DNA from: Mitsuaria sp. GD03876
GTDB lineage: Bacteria; Pseudomonadota; Gammaproteobacteria; Burkholderiales; Burkholderiaceae_C
DNA: 64,000 bases
Assembly (NCBI RefSeq): GCF_029840635.1
Contig: NZ_JAOCCU010000014.1
Span: forward strand, 1-64,000
Reading direction: 5' to 3'
The notes under the pieces were generated by a model. The model was not told the DNA's origin and searched no databases. It saw only the letters and a list, made by a program, of their open reading frames with translations. The position numbers and the translations under genes were made by a program. Positions 1 through 9,508 of this stretch are shown in pieces; position 1 is the stretch's first letter; every line of letters begins with the position of its first letter.

Positions 1-7
1 GCCGCCC

Positions 8-667
<660 letters not shown>

Positions 668-797
668 ACGCGCGGCGGCCTCGACGCCGGCACGGGCGGA
701 AACGCGGTGGGCCTGGCGGACGACGGCAGACCACGACGAACGACGAACGACGGCGACGGCGAACGCCGACGATGCGGCGGCTCCGGATCGCTCCGGC

Positions 798-2951
798 TCA
801 GCGATCCAGCCGGACGCCCTCGACGACGCGCCGCACGAACTCGAAGGTCGCCTGGTTCAGGTAGGCGCGGTTGTCGGCCTTGGTGAAGCTGTGGCCCTCG
901 TCGGTGGCGCTGAGGAACCAGACCGGCGTGCCTTGCGCGCGCACCGCGGCCACCATCGCCTGCGCCTCGCCGAAGGGCACGCGCGGGTCGTTGCGGCCGT
1001 GCACGACCATCAGCGGCTTGCGCACCGCCGCCGCATGCGTCAGCGGCGAGATCGCGGTCAGGAACTCCCGCATCGCCGGATCGCGCTCGTCGCCGTACTC
1101 GGCGCGCCGGTTGTCGCGGCGATAGCTCTCGGTGTGTTCCAGGAAGCTGACGAAGTTGGCGATCCCGACGCGACAGATGCTGCCGGCCAGCCGCGCCGAC
1201 TCCCGCGTCGCCACCGACAGCGACAGGTAGCCGCCATAGCTGCCGCCGGCCACCACGACGCGCGCCGCGTCCATGTCCGCGCGGCCCGCCACCAGGTCCA
1301 GCAGCGCGCTGACGTCGCGGGTGGCGTCCTCGCGCAGCCGGCCGTTGTCGAGCTTCAGGAAGGTCTTGCCGAAGCCGTCGGAGCCGCGCACGTTGGGCAT
1401 CACCACGTGCATGCCCAGCCGCTCCACCAGCGCCCGCAGGACGCCGGCCACGTAGCCGGGCCGCGCCTGCGACGACGGTCCGCCGTGCAGGCTGATGTAG
1501 ACCGGACGCGGGCCGGTGAAGCGCGCCGGCGGCGCGATGTGCAGGCCGGTGATCTCCAGGCCGTCGAAGCTCTTCCAGCGCAGCACGGCGGTCCGCAGGC
1601 CGGGGCCCTCGGCGGCGGCGCTCCAGGGCGTCGTGGTGCCGTCGTCCAGCGCATGCGCGAACAGCTGCCCCGGGCTCTCCGACGACACCTGGTCGAAGCC
1701 CAGCAGCGGCAGCGTCGGATGCCAGGCCGGGGAGCGGATCACGCCCGGGGCGAGGTCCCGCGCGATCTCGACCGGCCGGCCGCCGGGCCGGTACAGCCGC
1801 AGCGAGGACACGCCGGCGACGTTGTAGACCAGCGCCAGCGGCCGGCCGCCGTCGGGCGGCGGCGCGGCGATGTCCTCGAGGTCGGCGGCGATGTCGACCA
1901 GCTCGTTGCGCGCGCGGCCGGCGACCACGTCGGCCCGCACCAGATGGCGGAACTCGCCCTCCACCGCCTGGCGGCGCCAGACGATGTCTTCCGTGCGCTC
2001 GCGCGGCAGGCCGAGCCGCGCGGCGCCAGCGCCGGGCGACCGGGTGCCGCTGCCGTCGATCGAATACACCAGCGCCTGGCCGCGGCCGTCGTGCATGAGC
2101 GTCGCCAGCACGAGGCCGCCAGGGCTGACGCGCAAGCCGGCCAGCCGCCCGTTCGTGGCGCCGAGCAGCCGCCGCTCGCCAGGCCGGCGCGGATCGGCCC
2201 ACCAGAGGTTGCTCAAGGCCGGGCTGGCCTGCCCGACCGGGCTGATCCGGCCAACCCCGACGCCGGTGGCCGCGCCTTCGCCCACGCCCACGCCAGTGCC
2301 AGTGCCAGTGCCAGTGCCAGTGCCAGTGCCAGTGCCAGCGCCAGCGCCGGCCCGGCCGGTGCCGACGGCCGGATCGCGCTCGTCGTCGTCCTCGATCGGC
2401 GACTCCGGCGGCTCGGCCGCGGCGCGGCGATCGAGCCGTTCCTGCAGGTAGACCAGGCCCTTGCCGTCGGGCAGGAAGGCGTAGTCGCTGACGCGTTCGC
2501 CCTCGGGCGTCAGCGCCACCGGGGCGCCGATCACGCCGCCGTCGGCATCCGCGTCGAGGCGATACAGCCGGTAGGCCTCGTTGCCGCCCTGGTCGCGGGT
2601 GAAGACCAGGTACTCCCCGCGCCGGGGCTCCCAGGCCGCGCCGCCGACGCCGTCGCGGCCTTCGGTCAGCGGCTCCGGTGCGCGGCCCGGCCCGGTCAGC
2701 CGGTGCAGTTGCACGCTCGCCCCGCGGCGGGTCAGCACCAGCATCTCCGGCTTGATCGGATGCCAGCCGGCGAAGCGCATCGCCGGCGCCTCGCGCTCGC
2801 CGCCGAGCGCGCGGAACTCGAAGCCCGGGATGCCATCGGCGGTCATGTGCGCGCCGAGCCGCGCCGGGGCCGCCCCGGCACCGGCCGGGAGCCAGGGCGC
2901 CAGGGCCGCGAGCGCGCCGCCGCTCAGGCGCAGCCAGCCGCGCCGGTTCAT
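798..2951 (-). CDS. S9 family (prolyl oligopeptidase-type) serine peptidase, Tat-exported
   Basis: This is a 717-residue peptidase of the prolyl oligopeptidase/dipeptidyl-peptidase clan, which cleaves oligopeptides, here probably in the periplasm. The N-terminus (MNRRGWLRLSGG, then an Ala/Leu-rich stretch ending AGA) looks like a twin-arginine signal. Residues ~30-440 form a beta-propeller. The C-terminal alpha/beta-hydrolase domain carries the catalytic triad: Ser571 in GGSYGG, Asp655 in GRNDPRVP and His687 in DEGHSF. A Gly-Thr repeat of variable look interrupts the propeller region. An alternative start six codons upstream (2969) is in frame, but I prefer 2951 because it puts the RR motif near the N-terminus. 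No clear Shine-Dalgarno is seen for either. The peptide substrate cannot be told. Confidence 0.9.
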   Translation of the reverse strand: MNRRGWLRLSGGALAALAPWLPAGAGAAPARLGAHMTADGIPGFEFRALGGEREAPAMRFAGWHPIKPEMLVLTRRGASVQLHRLTGPGRAPEPLTEGRDGVGGAAWEPRRGEYLVFTRDQGGNEAYRLYRLDADADGGVIGAPVALTPEGERVSDYAFLPDGKGLVYLQERLDRRAAAEPPESPIEDDDERDPAVGTGRAGAGAGTGTGTGTGTGTGTGVGVGEGAATGVGVGRISPVGQASPALSNLWWADPRRPGERRLLGATNGRLAGLRVSPGGLVLATLMHDGRGQALVYSIDGSGTRSPGAGAARLGLPRERTEDIVWRRQAVEGEFRHLVRADVVAGRARNELVDIAADLEDIAAPPPDGGRPLALVYNVAGVSSLRLYRPGGRPVEIARDLAPGVIRSPAWHPTLPLLGFDQVSSESPGQLFAHALDDGTTTPWSAAAEGPGLRTAVLRWKSFDGLEITGLHIAPPARFTGPRPVYISLHGGPSSQARPGYVAGVLRALVERLGMHVVMPNVRGSDGFGKTFLKLDNGRLREDATRDVSALLDLVAGRADMDAARVVVAGGSYGGYLSLSVATRESARLAGSICRVGIANFVSFLEHTESYRRDNRRAEYGDERDPAMREFLTAISPLTHAAAVRKPLMVVHGRNDPRVPFGEAQAMVAAVRAQGTPVWFLSATDEGHSFTKADNRAYLNQATFEFVRRVVEGVRLDR
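2292..2345 (-). repeat. In-frame hexanucleotide tandem repeat (GCCAGT)n in the S9 peptidase gene
   Basis: Seven exact GCCAGT units (plus-strand reading) are followed by two GCCAGC units. Read on the coding strand they give a Gly-Thr run flanked by Gly-Ala and Gly-Val. The array inserts a flexible low-complexity linker into the propeller part of the peptidase and is a likely site of length variation. Confidence 0.9.
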
Positions 2952-3076
2952 CGTGGGATCGAGGGTCATCGTCGGAGTGTCAGGAAGGAGGTCAGGAAAG
3001 GCGCTGGCCCGCGCGATCGCGAGGCCGGCATCCGCGAGCGGCTCGCGGGCGCCGGAGCGCCGATGGCGGCCCGTCA

Positions 3077-3949
3077 TCAGGTCGGCGCCGCCACCGCCTT
3101 GCGCAGCGCGGTCGTCTCGTCGATCAGCGGCGCATCGGGCCGCACCGGCTCCGCGTAGCTCTGCAAGCCGAAGCTGTAGCGCTGCGCCCCGCCCGCCTTG
3201 CGCCCGCGGGCCTGCGCCAGCGTGACCTCGCGGTTGAGCCGGTCGGCGAAGCGCCGTCCCCAGCGCCGCACCAGCCCGTGCAGGCGCTCGACGTCCTCGT
3301 CGAGCAGCCGCTCGCCGCGCACCGAGAACAGGAAGTGCCCCACGTCGTCGTGCTGGAGCTTCTCCCAGGCCGCCTGCATGCGGTCCGCGGCGATGCGCGC
3401 GCTGCGGGTCAGGCTCTGCAGTTCCTCGCCGGCGGCGCGCTCGGGCTTGGCCCAGCACACCAGCCCGGCGTCGTCGAGCCGCACCGCGCCCTGCTGCAGC
3501 CAGGCATCGAGCAGCGCCTTGGGCGGCACGCCCTTGGTGATCTCCTCGATCAGGTCCTCGAAGGTCTCGCGCGCGGTCTCGCGGGCGGTGCTGCGGCGCT
3601 CCAGCGGCCGCGGCGCGCCGCGCTCGTCGATGAAGCGCGCGTCGCCGCTCCACAGCGACATCACCGCGTCCAGCAGGCTCTTGCGCCGGCGCTCGGTCTG
3701 CGCCAGCGGCGCCTCCGCGCCGATGCGCTTGACGTCCTTGCGGTGCACGCCGGTCAGCGTGCTCAGCGCCGCGTCGGTCAGCCGCCGGCCCTCGTCCTCG
3801 AGCTGCGCCGCGGCCTGCTCGATGTAGACGCGCTTGGACAGCTCGACCAGCTCGGCCACGCCGACCCCTTCGCGCACCAGCAGCCGGATCAGCGGCCGCA
3901 TCAGCAGCGTGGCGATATGAAGGGACTGTTCTTGTGTGTTGGCATTCAT
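3077..3949 (-). CDS. DUF6502-like protein
   Basis: This is a 290-residue soluble protein with no signal peptide or membrane segment. The N-terminal ~80 residues (MRPLIRLLVREGVGVAEL, then a segment with LTGVHRKDVKRI) look like a winged-helix fold, so DNA binding is possible. The rest is helical and charged. It resembles the uncharacterised proteobacterial DUF6502 family from memory of its N-terminal pattern. The start at 3949 is chosen because GGAG sits about seven bases upstream, while a GTG four codons earlier would overlap that site. It lies just upstream of and parallel to the S9 peptidase gene, separated by about 125 bases, and is divergent from the acid phosphatase gene. Confidence 0.65.
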   Translation of the reverse strand: MNANTQEQSLHIATLLMRPLIRLLVREGVGVAELVELSKRVYIEQAAAQLEDEGRRLTDAALSTLTGVHRKDVKRIGAEAPLAQTERRRKSLLDAVMSLWSGDARFIDERGAPRPLERRSTARETARETFEDLIEEITKGVPPKALLDAWLQQGAVRLDDAGLVCWAKPERAAGEELQSLTRSARIAADRMQAAWEKLQHDDVGHFLFSVRGERLLDEDVERLHGLVRRWGRRFADRLNREVTLAQARGRKAGGAQRYSFGLQSYAEPVRPDAPLIDETTALRKAVAAPT

Positions 3950-4070
3950 CGAAGTCTCCACCGGCGCGGCAGGCGGGCCGGATCATGCCCCAGCGCCATG
4001 ACGCCGTGCCGCGCCGATGCCCGGACTGTCCCCGATCGCGGCTCGCCCGTGATGCGGGTTAGTCTCGATT

Positions 4071-4085
4071 TGCGAATTTTTCGCA
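4071..4085. promoter_or_regulatory. Perfect inverted repeat upstream of the acid phosphatase gene
   Basis: TGCGAATTTTTCGCA is a 6-3-6 perfect palindrome ten bases before the acid phosphatase start, in the divergent gap with the DUF6502-like gene. It is unusually AT-rich for this genome. An operator role is an inference. It has no U-run that would make it a terminator. Confidence 0.4.
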
Positions 4086-4095
4086 CAACTCAACA

Positions 4096-4881
4096 ATGCG
4101 CAACATGCAGAACGCCCCCTCCCCCCGTTCCCGGCGCGGCGCCTCGGCGCTGTTCTTCCTGACCGCGCTGCTGGCGCTCGGCGCCGACGCGGTGCGCGCG
4201 GCGTCGCCGGAGTGGGAGATGCCGGCCACCAGCCACAAGGACGTGAAGCCCTACGTGGACGTGACCGCGCTGCAGGCGGTGACGCTGCCGGCGCCGCCAG
4301 CCGAGGGCTCGCGGGACGACCGCGACGACGTGGCCGCGGTGCTGGCGCGGCAGCAGGTCGACGCGGCCCGCCGCGCGAGCGCCGAGGCCGACGGCGACCA
4401 GCTCTACGACCGCTTCGCGCCGCTGCTGGGCATCGAGCTGCGCCGCGAGCGCTTCCCGGCGCTGATCGCGCTGCTGAACCGGTCGGTGCGCCAGGCCGGG
4501 CAGCCGGCCTTCGCCGCCAAGACGCTCTACAAGCGGCTGCGTCCCTACCAGCGGCTGAGCCTGGATCACGTCTGCGGCCGCAGCGGCCGCTCGGCGCCGG
4601 ATCCGGACGCGCAGCAGCGCACCTCCTACCCCTCGGGCCATTCGACCTACGGCTGGACGACGGCGCTGGTGCTGGCGCGCGTCGCGCCGGACCGGGCGCC
4701 GGCGCTGCTGGCGCGGGCCCGCGACTACGCCGAGAGCCGCCTCATCTGCGGCATGCACTTTCCCAGCGACGTGGAAGCGGGCCGACAGCTCGCGACCGCC
4801 GTCGTGTCGCAGCTGGACTTGAACCCCGAGTTCCAGCAGGACCTCCTGCGCGCCCGGGCCGAACTGGCCGCCGCGCGCTGA
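4096..4881 (+). CDS. Class A non-specific acid phosphatase (PAP2 superfamily)
   Basis: This is a 261-residue secreted phosphomonoesterase of the PhoN-like class A acid phosphatases. All three PAP2 signature motifs are present: KTLYKRLRP fits KX6RP, YPSGHST carries PSGH, and SRLICGMHFPSD fits SRX5HX3D. Together they supply the phosphate-binding Lys/Arg residues and the catalytic His pair. The N-terminus is basic, followed by a hydrophobic segment ending DAVRAAS, which suggests a cleaved signal peptide and a periplasmic location. It would release inorganic phosphate from organic phosphates. A TonB receptor gene follows 161 bases downstream on the same strand. No strong Shine-Dalgarno is visible before the chosen ATG, and a second ATG lies three codons later. 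Confidence 0.9.
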   Translation: MRNMQNAPSPRSRRGASALFFLTALLALGADAVRAASPEWEMPATSHKDVKPYVDVTALQAVTLPAPPAEGSRDDRDDVAAVLARQQVDAARRASAEADGDQLYDRFAPLLGIELRRERFPALIALLNRSVRQAGQPAFAAKTLYKRLRPYQRLSLDHVCGRSGRSAPDPDAQQRTSYPSGHSTYGWTTALVLARVAPDRAPALLARARDYAESRLICGMHFPSDVEAGRQLATAVVSQLDLNPEFQQDLLRARAELAAAR

Positions 4882-5042
4882 GCTGACGCCCCTGGCCGCC
4901 CGCGCGGCCCACCGAGCCTTCGCCGACGCGGCCATGCGCCGCCCGGCCGGCTCCGCCCTTCCCGCCGTTCCCGCTGTTCACGTCGTTCCCGCCAGCGTTC
5001 CCGGCGGGCGCGGTCCCCCATCGACTCCACACAGGCCTCCCC

Positions 5043-7790
5043 ATGAAGACCCGTCTTTCCCTGATCGCCCTCGCCTGCCTGGCCGCCACCCTGCCGGCCG
5101 GCGCGCAGACCGCCGCACCCGGCGACGATGCCAAGAAGCTCGAGAAGGTCGAGGTGACCGGCACGATGATCAAGCGGCTCGACGCCGAGACGCCCGCGCC
5201 GGTGACCATCCTCAAGCGCGAGGACATCCTGCGCAGCGGCGCCACCTCGCTGGACGAGCTGCTGCGCATGGACCCGTCCACCGGCGCCGGCGGGCTGGAC
5301 GACCTCGGCTCGGGCAACGGCTTCGCGGCCGGCACCGCGTCGATCTCGATGCGCGGCATGGGCTCGGCGGCGACGCTGGTGCTGATCAACGGCCGCCGCA
5401 TCGCGCCGGCCGGCGTCGTCGATCCCAACAGCGGCCAGTCGACGGTGTTCAACGTCAACGCGATCCCGATGTCGGCGATCGAGCGCGTGGAGATCCTGAA
5501 GTCGGGCGCGTCGTCGCTGTACGGCTCGGACGCGCTGGCGGGCGTGGTCAACGTGATCCTGCGCAACGACTACACCGGCCAGCTGATCGAGGTGAACGCC
5601 AAGCAGCGCTTCGACGGCCTGTTCAAGAGCCAGACCGTCAACGGCATGGTCGGCTTCGGCGACATCGCCCGGGACGGCTACAACGTGATGGTCGGCGCGG
5701 AGGTCTTCCTGCGCGACGGCGTCGGCATCCAGGAGGCGCCGGACCGCGTGCGCGGCGACGAGCTGACCCGGCTCTACAACCGCCTGGTGCCGAGCTCCAC
5801 CTCGTCCTACCCCGGCAACCTCTACACCTACAACAACGGCCTGGCCGGCAGCTTCCGCGGCATGCTGTCCAAGGATTGCGAGACGCAGGCGCCCTACTCG
5901 TCGACGGTGGCCACGCCGCGCTGCCTGTGGGACTCCACGCGCTACGCCAGCTACGTCGGCGACCAGAAGCGCGGCTCGGTGTTCGCGCGCGGCTCGCTGC
6001 GGGTCAACGCGGTCACGACGCTGTCGGCGGAGTTGATGGTCTCCACGGTGAAGAACGAATACAACGACTCGCCCACCAGCCGCGGCGAATCGCTGACGAC
6101 CTGGGGCGACTCGCAGGGCAAGACGATCCAGTACCTGGGCCTGGCGCTGCCGGCCAACCACCCGCAGAACCCGACCCGCGGGGCCACCACGGCCAACCCG
6201 GTCAAACTGCCCAACAGCAGCGGCACCACGACGACCTACACCAAGCCGACGGTGCTGGGCCTGCGCTACCGCTTCGCCGACATCCCCTACGGCTACAGCA
6301 CGCAGGCGGACAACGCCCGGCTGGTGGTCAGCGGCACGACCGAGTGGAACGGCTGGGACCTGGACGGCGGGCTGCTGCATCACTACCAGCGCAACACGAA
6401 GGACCTGCACGGCCGGCTGAGCCTGTCCGGGCTGAACCAGGTCGTCAACGACGGCAGCTACGTGTTCGGCGGCGCCAACAGCGCGCAGACGCTGGCGACC
6501 ATGGCGCCCGACCTGCACGACTGGGGCAAGGCGGCGACGAGCTCGGCCGACCTGCGCGGCTCGCGCGAGATCGGCCAGCTGGCCGGCGGCGCGGCGATGC
6601 TGGGCCTGGGCGGCGAGTTCCGGCATGAGAGCTTCGAGGTCGGCGCCGATCCGCGCACGGCCGCGGGCGACATCATCGGCCGGGGCATCGGCGAGGCCAG
6701 CGGCTCGCGCAACGTGGCCGCGGCCTATGCCGAGGTGCAGCTGCCGCTGGTCAAGGGCCTGGAGACGCAGACGGCGCTGCGCGTGGAGCACTACACCGAC
6801 TTCGGCAACGCGGTGACGGCCAAGGTCGGCGCCAAGTACAAGGTGACCGACACCGTCTCGCTGCGCGGCAGCTGGGCCAACGGGTTCCGGGCGCCGTCGC
6901 TGTCGCAGATCAGCAAGTCGTCGGTGTTCTCGTTCAGCTCGGGCTATCGCGATCCGGTGCTGTGCCCGGTGGTGAACTCGAGCAACAACAACTGCTCGCT
7001 GAGCCTGTCGACGGTGTCGCTGGCCAATCCGGAGCTGAAGCCGGAGAAGTCCGATTCCTACACGCTGGGCCTGCTGTTCTCGCCGACGCCGACGACCGAG
7101 GTCATCGTCGACGGCTGGTACATCGAGCGCCGCGGCGAGGTCGACCGCCTGGGCGCGCAGGACATCCTGAACCGCGAGGCGCAGTTCCCCGGCATGGTGA
7201 TGCGGCTGCCGACCACGGACGGCAGCGTGGGCCAGGTGTACCAGGTGCGCCGGCCTTACCAGAACCTGGCCAAGACGCGCACCTCGGGCGTGGACTACGA
7301 CCTGTCGCAGCGCTTCACGCTGGGCGAGTCCGGCGAGTGGGGCAAGCTCAAGCTGAGCCTGCGCGGCACGCGGATGCTGACGCGCAAGCAGCAGGACGAG
7401 GCGGGCCAGCCGGAGGTGTCGACGCTGGGCTTCTACAAGGTGCCGCGCAGCAAGGCGGCGATCAGCGCGGGCTGGAGCCGCGACGACTGGTCGCTGACGC
7501 TGACCGGCAACGTGCAGAGCGGCTTCCAGAGCTTCGACGCGGGCGCCAGCTGCGATTCGACGCTGGTGTCGGGCGGCCGCGCCGACCTGTGCCGGATGAA
7601 GCCGTGGCGCACGCTGGACCTGGCGGTCAGCTACAAGGGCTTCCAGGGCATCCGGCTGAGCGCGACGGTGCGCAACCTGGCGGACTCGCGCCCGGCGCTG
7701 GATCCCAACGAGACCGACGTCGGCGTGTCCGGCAGCATCGCCAACGCCTACGGCCGTTACCTGTCGGTCAACGCGTCGTACGAGTTCTGA
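5043..7790 (+). CDS. TonB-dependent outer-membrane receptor
   Basis: This is a 915-residue TonB-dependent transporter. A signal peptide (MKTRLSLIALACLAATL, cleaved near GAQ) is followed by a TonB-box-like segment (EKVEVTGTMIKR), then the plug domain (residues ~50-165, with INGRRIAP and VERVEILKSG-type motifs) and a 22-strand beta-barrel ending in the aromatic C-terminus SYEF. It lacks an N-terminal STN signalling domain, so transport without surface signalling is expected. The plug resembles receptors for organic substrates in Xanthomonas-like and Burkholderiales genomes rather than classic siderophore receptors. It follows the acid phosphatase gene, so uptake of a compound dephosphorylated by that enzyme is possible but unproven. 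Confidence 0.9.
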   Translation: MKTRLSLIALACLAATLPAGAQTAAPGDDAKKLEKVEVTGTMIKRLDAETPAPVTILKREDILRSGATSLDELLRMDPSTGAGGLDDLGSGNGFAAGTASISMRGMGSAATLVLINGRRIAPAGVVDPNSGQSTVFNVNAIPMSAIERVEILKSGASSLYGSDALAGVVNVILRNDYTGQLIEVNAKQRFDGLFKSQTVNGMVGFGDIARDGYNVMVGAEVFLRDGVGIQEAPDRVRGDELTRLYNRLVPSSTSSYPGNLYTYNNGLAGSFRGMLSKDCETQAPYSSTVATPRCLWDSTRYASYVGDQKRGSVFARGSLRVNAVTTLSAELMVSTVKNEYNDSPTSRGESLTTWGDSQGKTIQYLGLALPANHPQNPTRGATTANPVKLPNSSGTTTTYTKPTVLGLRYRFADIPYGYSTQADNARLVVSGTTEWNGWDLDGGLLHHYQRNTKDLHGRLSLSGLNQVVNDGSYVFGGANSAQTLATMAPDLHDWGKAATSSADLRGSREIGQLAGGAAMLGLGGEFRHESFEVGADPRTAAGDIIGRGIGEASGSRNVAAAYAEVQLPLVKGLETQTALRVEHYTDFGNAVTAKVGAKYKVTDTVSLRGSWANGFRAPSLSQISKSSVFSFSSGYRDPVLCPVVNSSNNNCSLSLSTVSLANPELKPEKSDSYTLGLLFSPTPTTEVIVDGWYIERRGEVDRLGAQDILNREAQFPGMVMRLPTTDGSVGQVYQVRRPYQNLAKTRTSGVDYDLSQRFTLGESGEWGKLKLSLRGTRMLTRKQQDEAGQPEVSTLGFYKVPRSKAAISAGWSRDDWSLTLTGNVQSGFQSFDAGASCDSTLVSGGRADLCRMKPWRTLDLAVSYKGFQGIRLSATVRNLADSRPALDPNETDVGVSGSIANAYGRYLSVNASYEF

Positions 7791-7812
7791 TGGGCGGACG
7801 CCGGCCGCGGCG

Positions 7813-8313
7813 TCAGGCCTGCCAGACGCCGTAGCCGGCCTCGCGCAGGCCGATCGCGAGTTCGACCTCCATCTCGCGCGCGGCCTCGTAGGGCATCGGG
7901 TTGTAGACCTCGTACAGCCGCGGGAGCAAACGCAGCCCGTAGTCGAAGACGAAGCGGTTGGCCTGGATGCCGGCCTTGTGCTTGTCGAAGCGCAGGTCGG
8001 GGTCCAGGCCGGTCATGCCGACGTAGACGAAGGGCATGCCGAGCCGGTAGTCCGGATTGGCCTTGCGAAAGCGCGGCTCGTTCCAGACCTGGTCGGCGAG
8101 CTCGACGACGTAGACATGGTGGTGATGGCGCTTCTCGCGCGGCGCCTTGGCCGGCTTGGCGGCCTTCGAGGTCTTCGCGGCCGGGGCCTTGGCCGTGGAC
8201 TTCGCGGCTTTGGCCTTCGCGGCCCTGGCCGGTTTGGGCGAACTGGCGTCGGCGGGCGCGTCGCCTGCCGCGACAATCGTCCGCTTGTTCCGCTGCTTGC
8301 CGCTGACCGCCAT
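7813..8313 (-). CDS. GIY-YIG-like protein with histone H1-like Lys/Ala tail
   Basis: This is a 166-residue protein in two parts. Residues ~20-62 are a Lys/Ala/Pro-rich tail (AAKAKAAKSTAKAPAAKTSK) like bacterial histone H1-type tails, ending in a short KRHHHH run. Residues ~65-166 hold VYVVEL, a spacer, then FVYVGMTGLDPDLRFDKHK, an arrangement reminiscent of the GIY-YIG nuclease core. A conserved ELAIGLREAGYGVWQ segment closes the protein. The tail could bind nucleic acid. The start is backed by AGAGGA about seven bases upstream of ATG. The start codon lies in the palindrome CATG that also starts the divergent carbonic anhydrase gene. Nuclease activity is not shown. Confidence 0.6.
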   Translation of the reverse strand: MAVSGKQRNKRTIVAAGDAPADASSPKPARAAKAKAAKSTAKAPAAKTSKAAKPAKAPREKRHHHHVYVVELADQVWNEPRFRKANPDYRLGMPFVYVGMTGLDPDLRFDKHKAGIQANRFVFDYGLRLLPRLYEVYNPMPYEAAREMEVELAIGLREAGYGVWQA

Positions 8314-8842
8314 GCCGTTGTCCTCTTACCTCGATGCCGCCCCGGTGCTGGGCGAGCGCGTGTACGTCCATGAATCCGCCCAGGTGATCGGCGACGTGAC
8401 CGTCGGCGCGGACAGCTCGATCTGGTGCAACACCGTGCTGCGCGGCGACGTGAACCGGATTGTCATCGGCACCGGCAGCAACGTTCAGGACTTCACGATG
8501 GGGCATGTGTCGCACAGGCACCCGAAGAAGCCGGACGGCTCGCCGCTGATCATCGGCGACCACGTGACGATCGGCCATTCGGTGATCCTGCATGGCTGCC
8601 GCATCGGCAACGAGTGCCTGATCGGCATGGGCTCGATCGTGATGGACGACGTGGTCGTCGAGGACCGCGTGATGGTGGGCGCGGGCAGCCTGGTGTCGCC
8701 GGGCAAGGTGCTCAAGAGCGGCCATCTCTACGTCGGCCGGCCGGCGGTCGCGGTGCGTGAACTGACCGCCGAGGAGATCGCCTACCTGCGCTACTCCGCC
8801 GAGCATTACGTCCGGGTGAAGGACAACTACCTGCGAGGCTGA
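8312..8842 (+). CDS. Gamma-class carbonic anhydrase family protein
   Basis: This is a 176-residue left-handed beta-helix protein of the gamma-carbonic anhydrase/YrdA/PaaY family. Hexapeptide repeats run through residues ~15-140 (IGDVTVGADSSIW, VIGTGSNVQD, IGDHVTIGHSVILHGC, IGMGSIVMDDVVV). Candidate zinc-binding His residues lie in the GHVSHRH and IGHSVILHGC segments. Family members hydrate CO2 or have lost that activity, and the reaction here is not certain. The family pattern places the N-terminus at MPLSSYLDAAPVLGERVYV. An upstream in-frame extension would run through the divergent gene and is rejected. The AlkB-like gene follows after three bases, probably in one transcript. Confidence 0.85.
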   Translation: MPLSSYLDAAPVLGERVYVHESAQVIGDVTVGADSSIWCNTVLRGDVNRIVIGTGSNVQDFTMGHVSHRHPKKPDGSPLIIGDHVTIGHSVILHGCRIGNECLIGMGSIVMDDVVVEDRVMVGAGSLVSPGKVLKSGHLYVGRPAVAVRELTAEEIAYLRYSAEHYVRVKDNYLRG

Positions 8843-8845
8843 TGC

Positions 8846-9451
8846 ATGCCCGCCAACGCCGATCAAGGCTCGCTCTTCGACGACCTCGACCCGCCCGCCG
8901 ACGCATTGCCCGAGGGCATGGCGTATCGCTCGGGTTTCCTGTCGGCCGACGAGGAAGCGGCACTGATCGCGCTGGTCCGCGCGTTGCCGCTGGAGGCGGC
9001 GCAGTACAAGCAGTACACCGCGCGGCGGCGGGTCGTCAGCTACGGCGGCAGCTTCGACTACGACAGCAACCGGCTGCGCCCCGCGCAGCCGCTGATCGAC
9101 GCGCTGCATCCGCTGCGCGCCCGCGTCGCCGAGTGGGCCGGCATCGCGCCGGAGACGCTGGTGCACGCGCTGGTCGCGGAGTACGCGCCCGGCACGCCGC
9201 TGGGCTGGCACCGCGACGTGCCCGACTTCGAGGAGGTCTTCGGCGTATCGCTCGGCGCGCCGGCGGTGCTGCGGTTTCGCCCCTACCCGCCTGATGCGCC
9301 CAAGCGCGCGGATGTCCTGAAGCTCACCGTCGAGCCGCGCTCGGTCTACGCGCTGCGCGGACCGTCGCGCTGGGACTGGCAGCACAGCGTCGCGCCGGTC
9401 GAGCGGCTACGGTGGTCGGTGACGTTCAGGACGGGGCGGGCATCGCGTTGA
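8846..9451 (+). CDS. AlkB-like 2-oxoglutarate/Fe(II) dioxygenase
   Basis: This is a 201-residue member of the AlkB-like oxygenases, which oxidatively demethylate nucleic acids or act on other substrates using 2-oxoglutarate and Fe(II). The iron ligands are visible as WHRD (His-x-Asp) near residue 123 and the distal His in WQHSVAP near residue 177. The 2-oxoglutarate-binding Arg fits RLRWSVTFR at the C-terminus. The short length and the substrate-lid segment YKQYTARRRVVSYGG fit the compact AlkB-like group rather than classical AlkB with its Ada partner. It is separated from the carbonic anhydrase gene by three bases. Substrate preference is unknown. Confidence 0.85.
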   Translation: MPANADQGSLFDDLDPPADALPEGMAYRSGFLSADEEAALIALVRALPLEAAQYKQYTARRRVVSYGGSFDYDSNRLRPAQPLIDALHPLRARVAEWAGIAPETLVHALVAEYAPGTPLGWHRDVPDFEEVFGVSLGAPAVLRFRPYPPDAPKRADVLKLTVEPRSVYALRGPSRWDWQHSVAPVERLRWSVTFRTGRASR

Positions 9452-9508
9452 ACGGGGGATCGCCCGAGGGCCCGACCCCTCCCGTCGCATCCGGCGCCAC
9501 CACGTTCG

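Noticed and set aside
798-3986. Single long minus-strand frame joining the S9 peptidase with upstream sequence
   Set aside because: The upstream part runs through the DUF6502-like gene in another frame and is Arg/Ala shadow sequence. The peptidase begins at its Tat-type signal near 2951.
8147-8311. N-terminal extension of the gamma-carbonic anhydrase
   Set aside because: The extension would be antisense to the Lys/Ala-rich tail of the divergent gene, and the family N-terminus fits the ATG at 8312.
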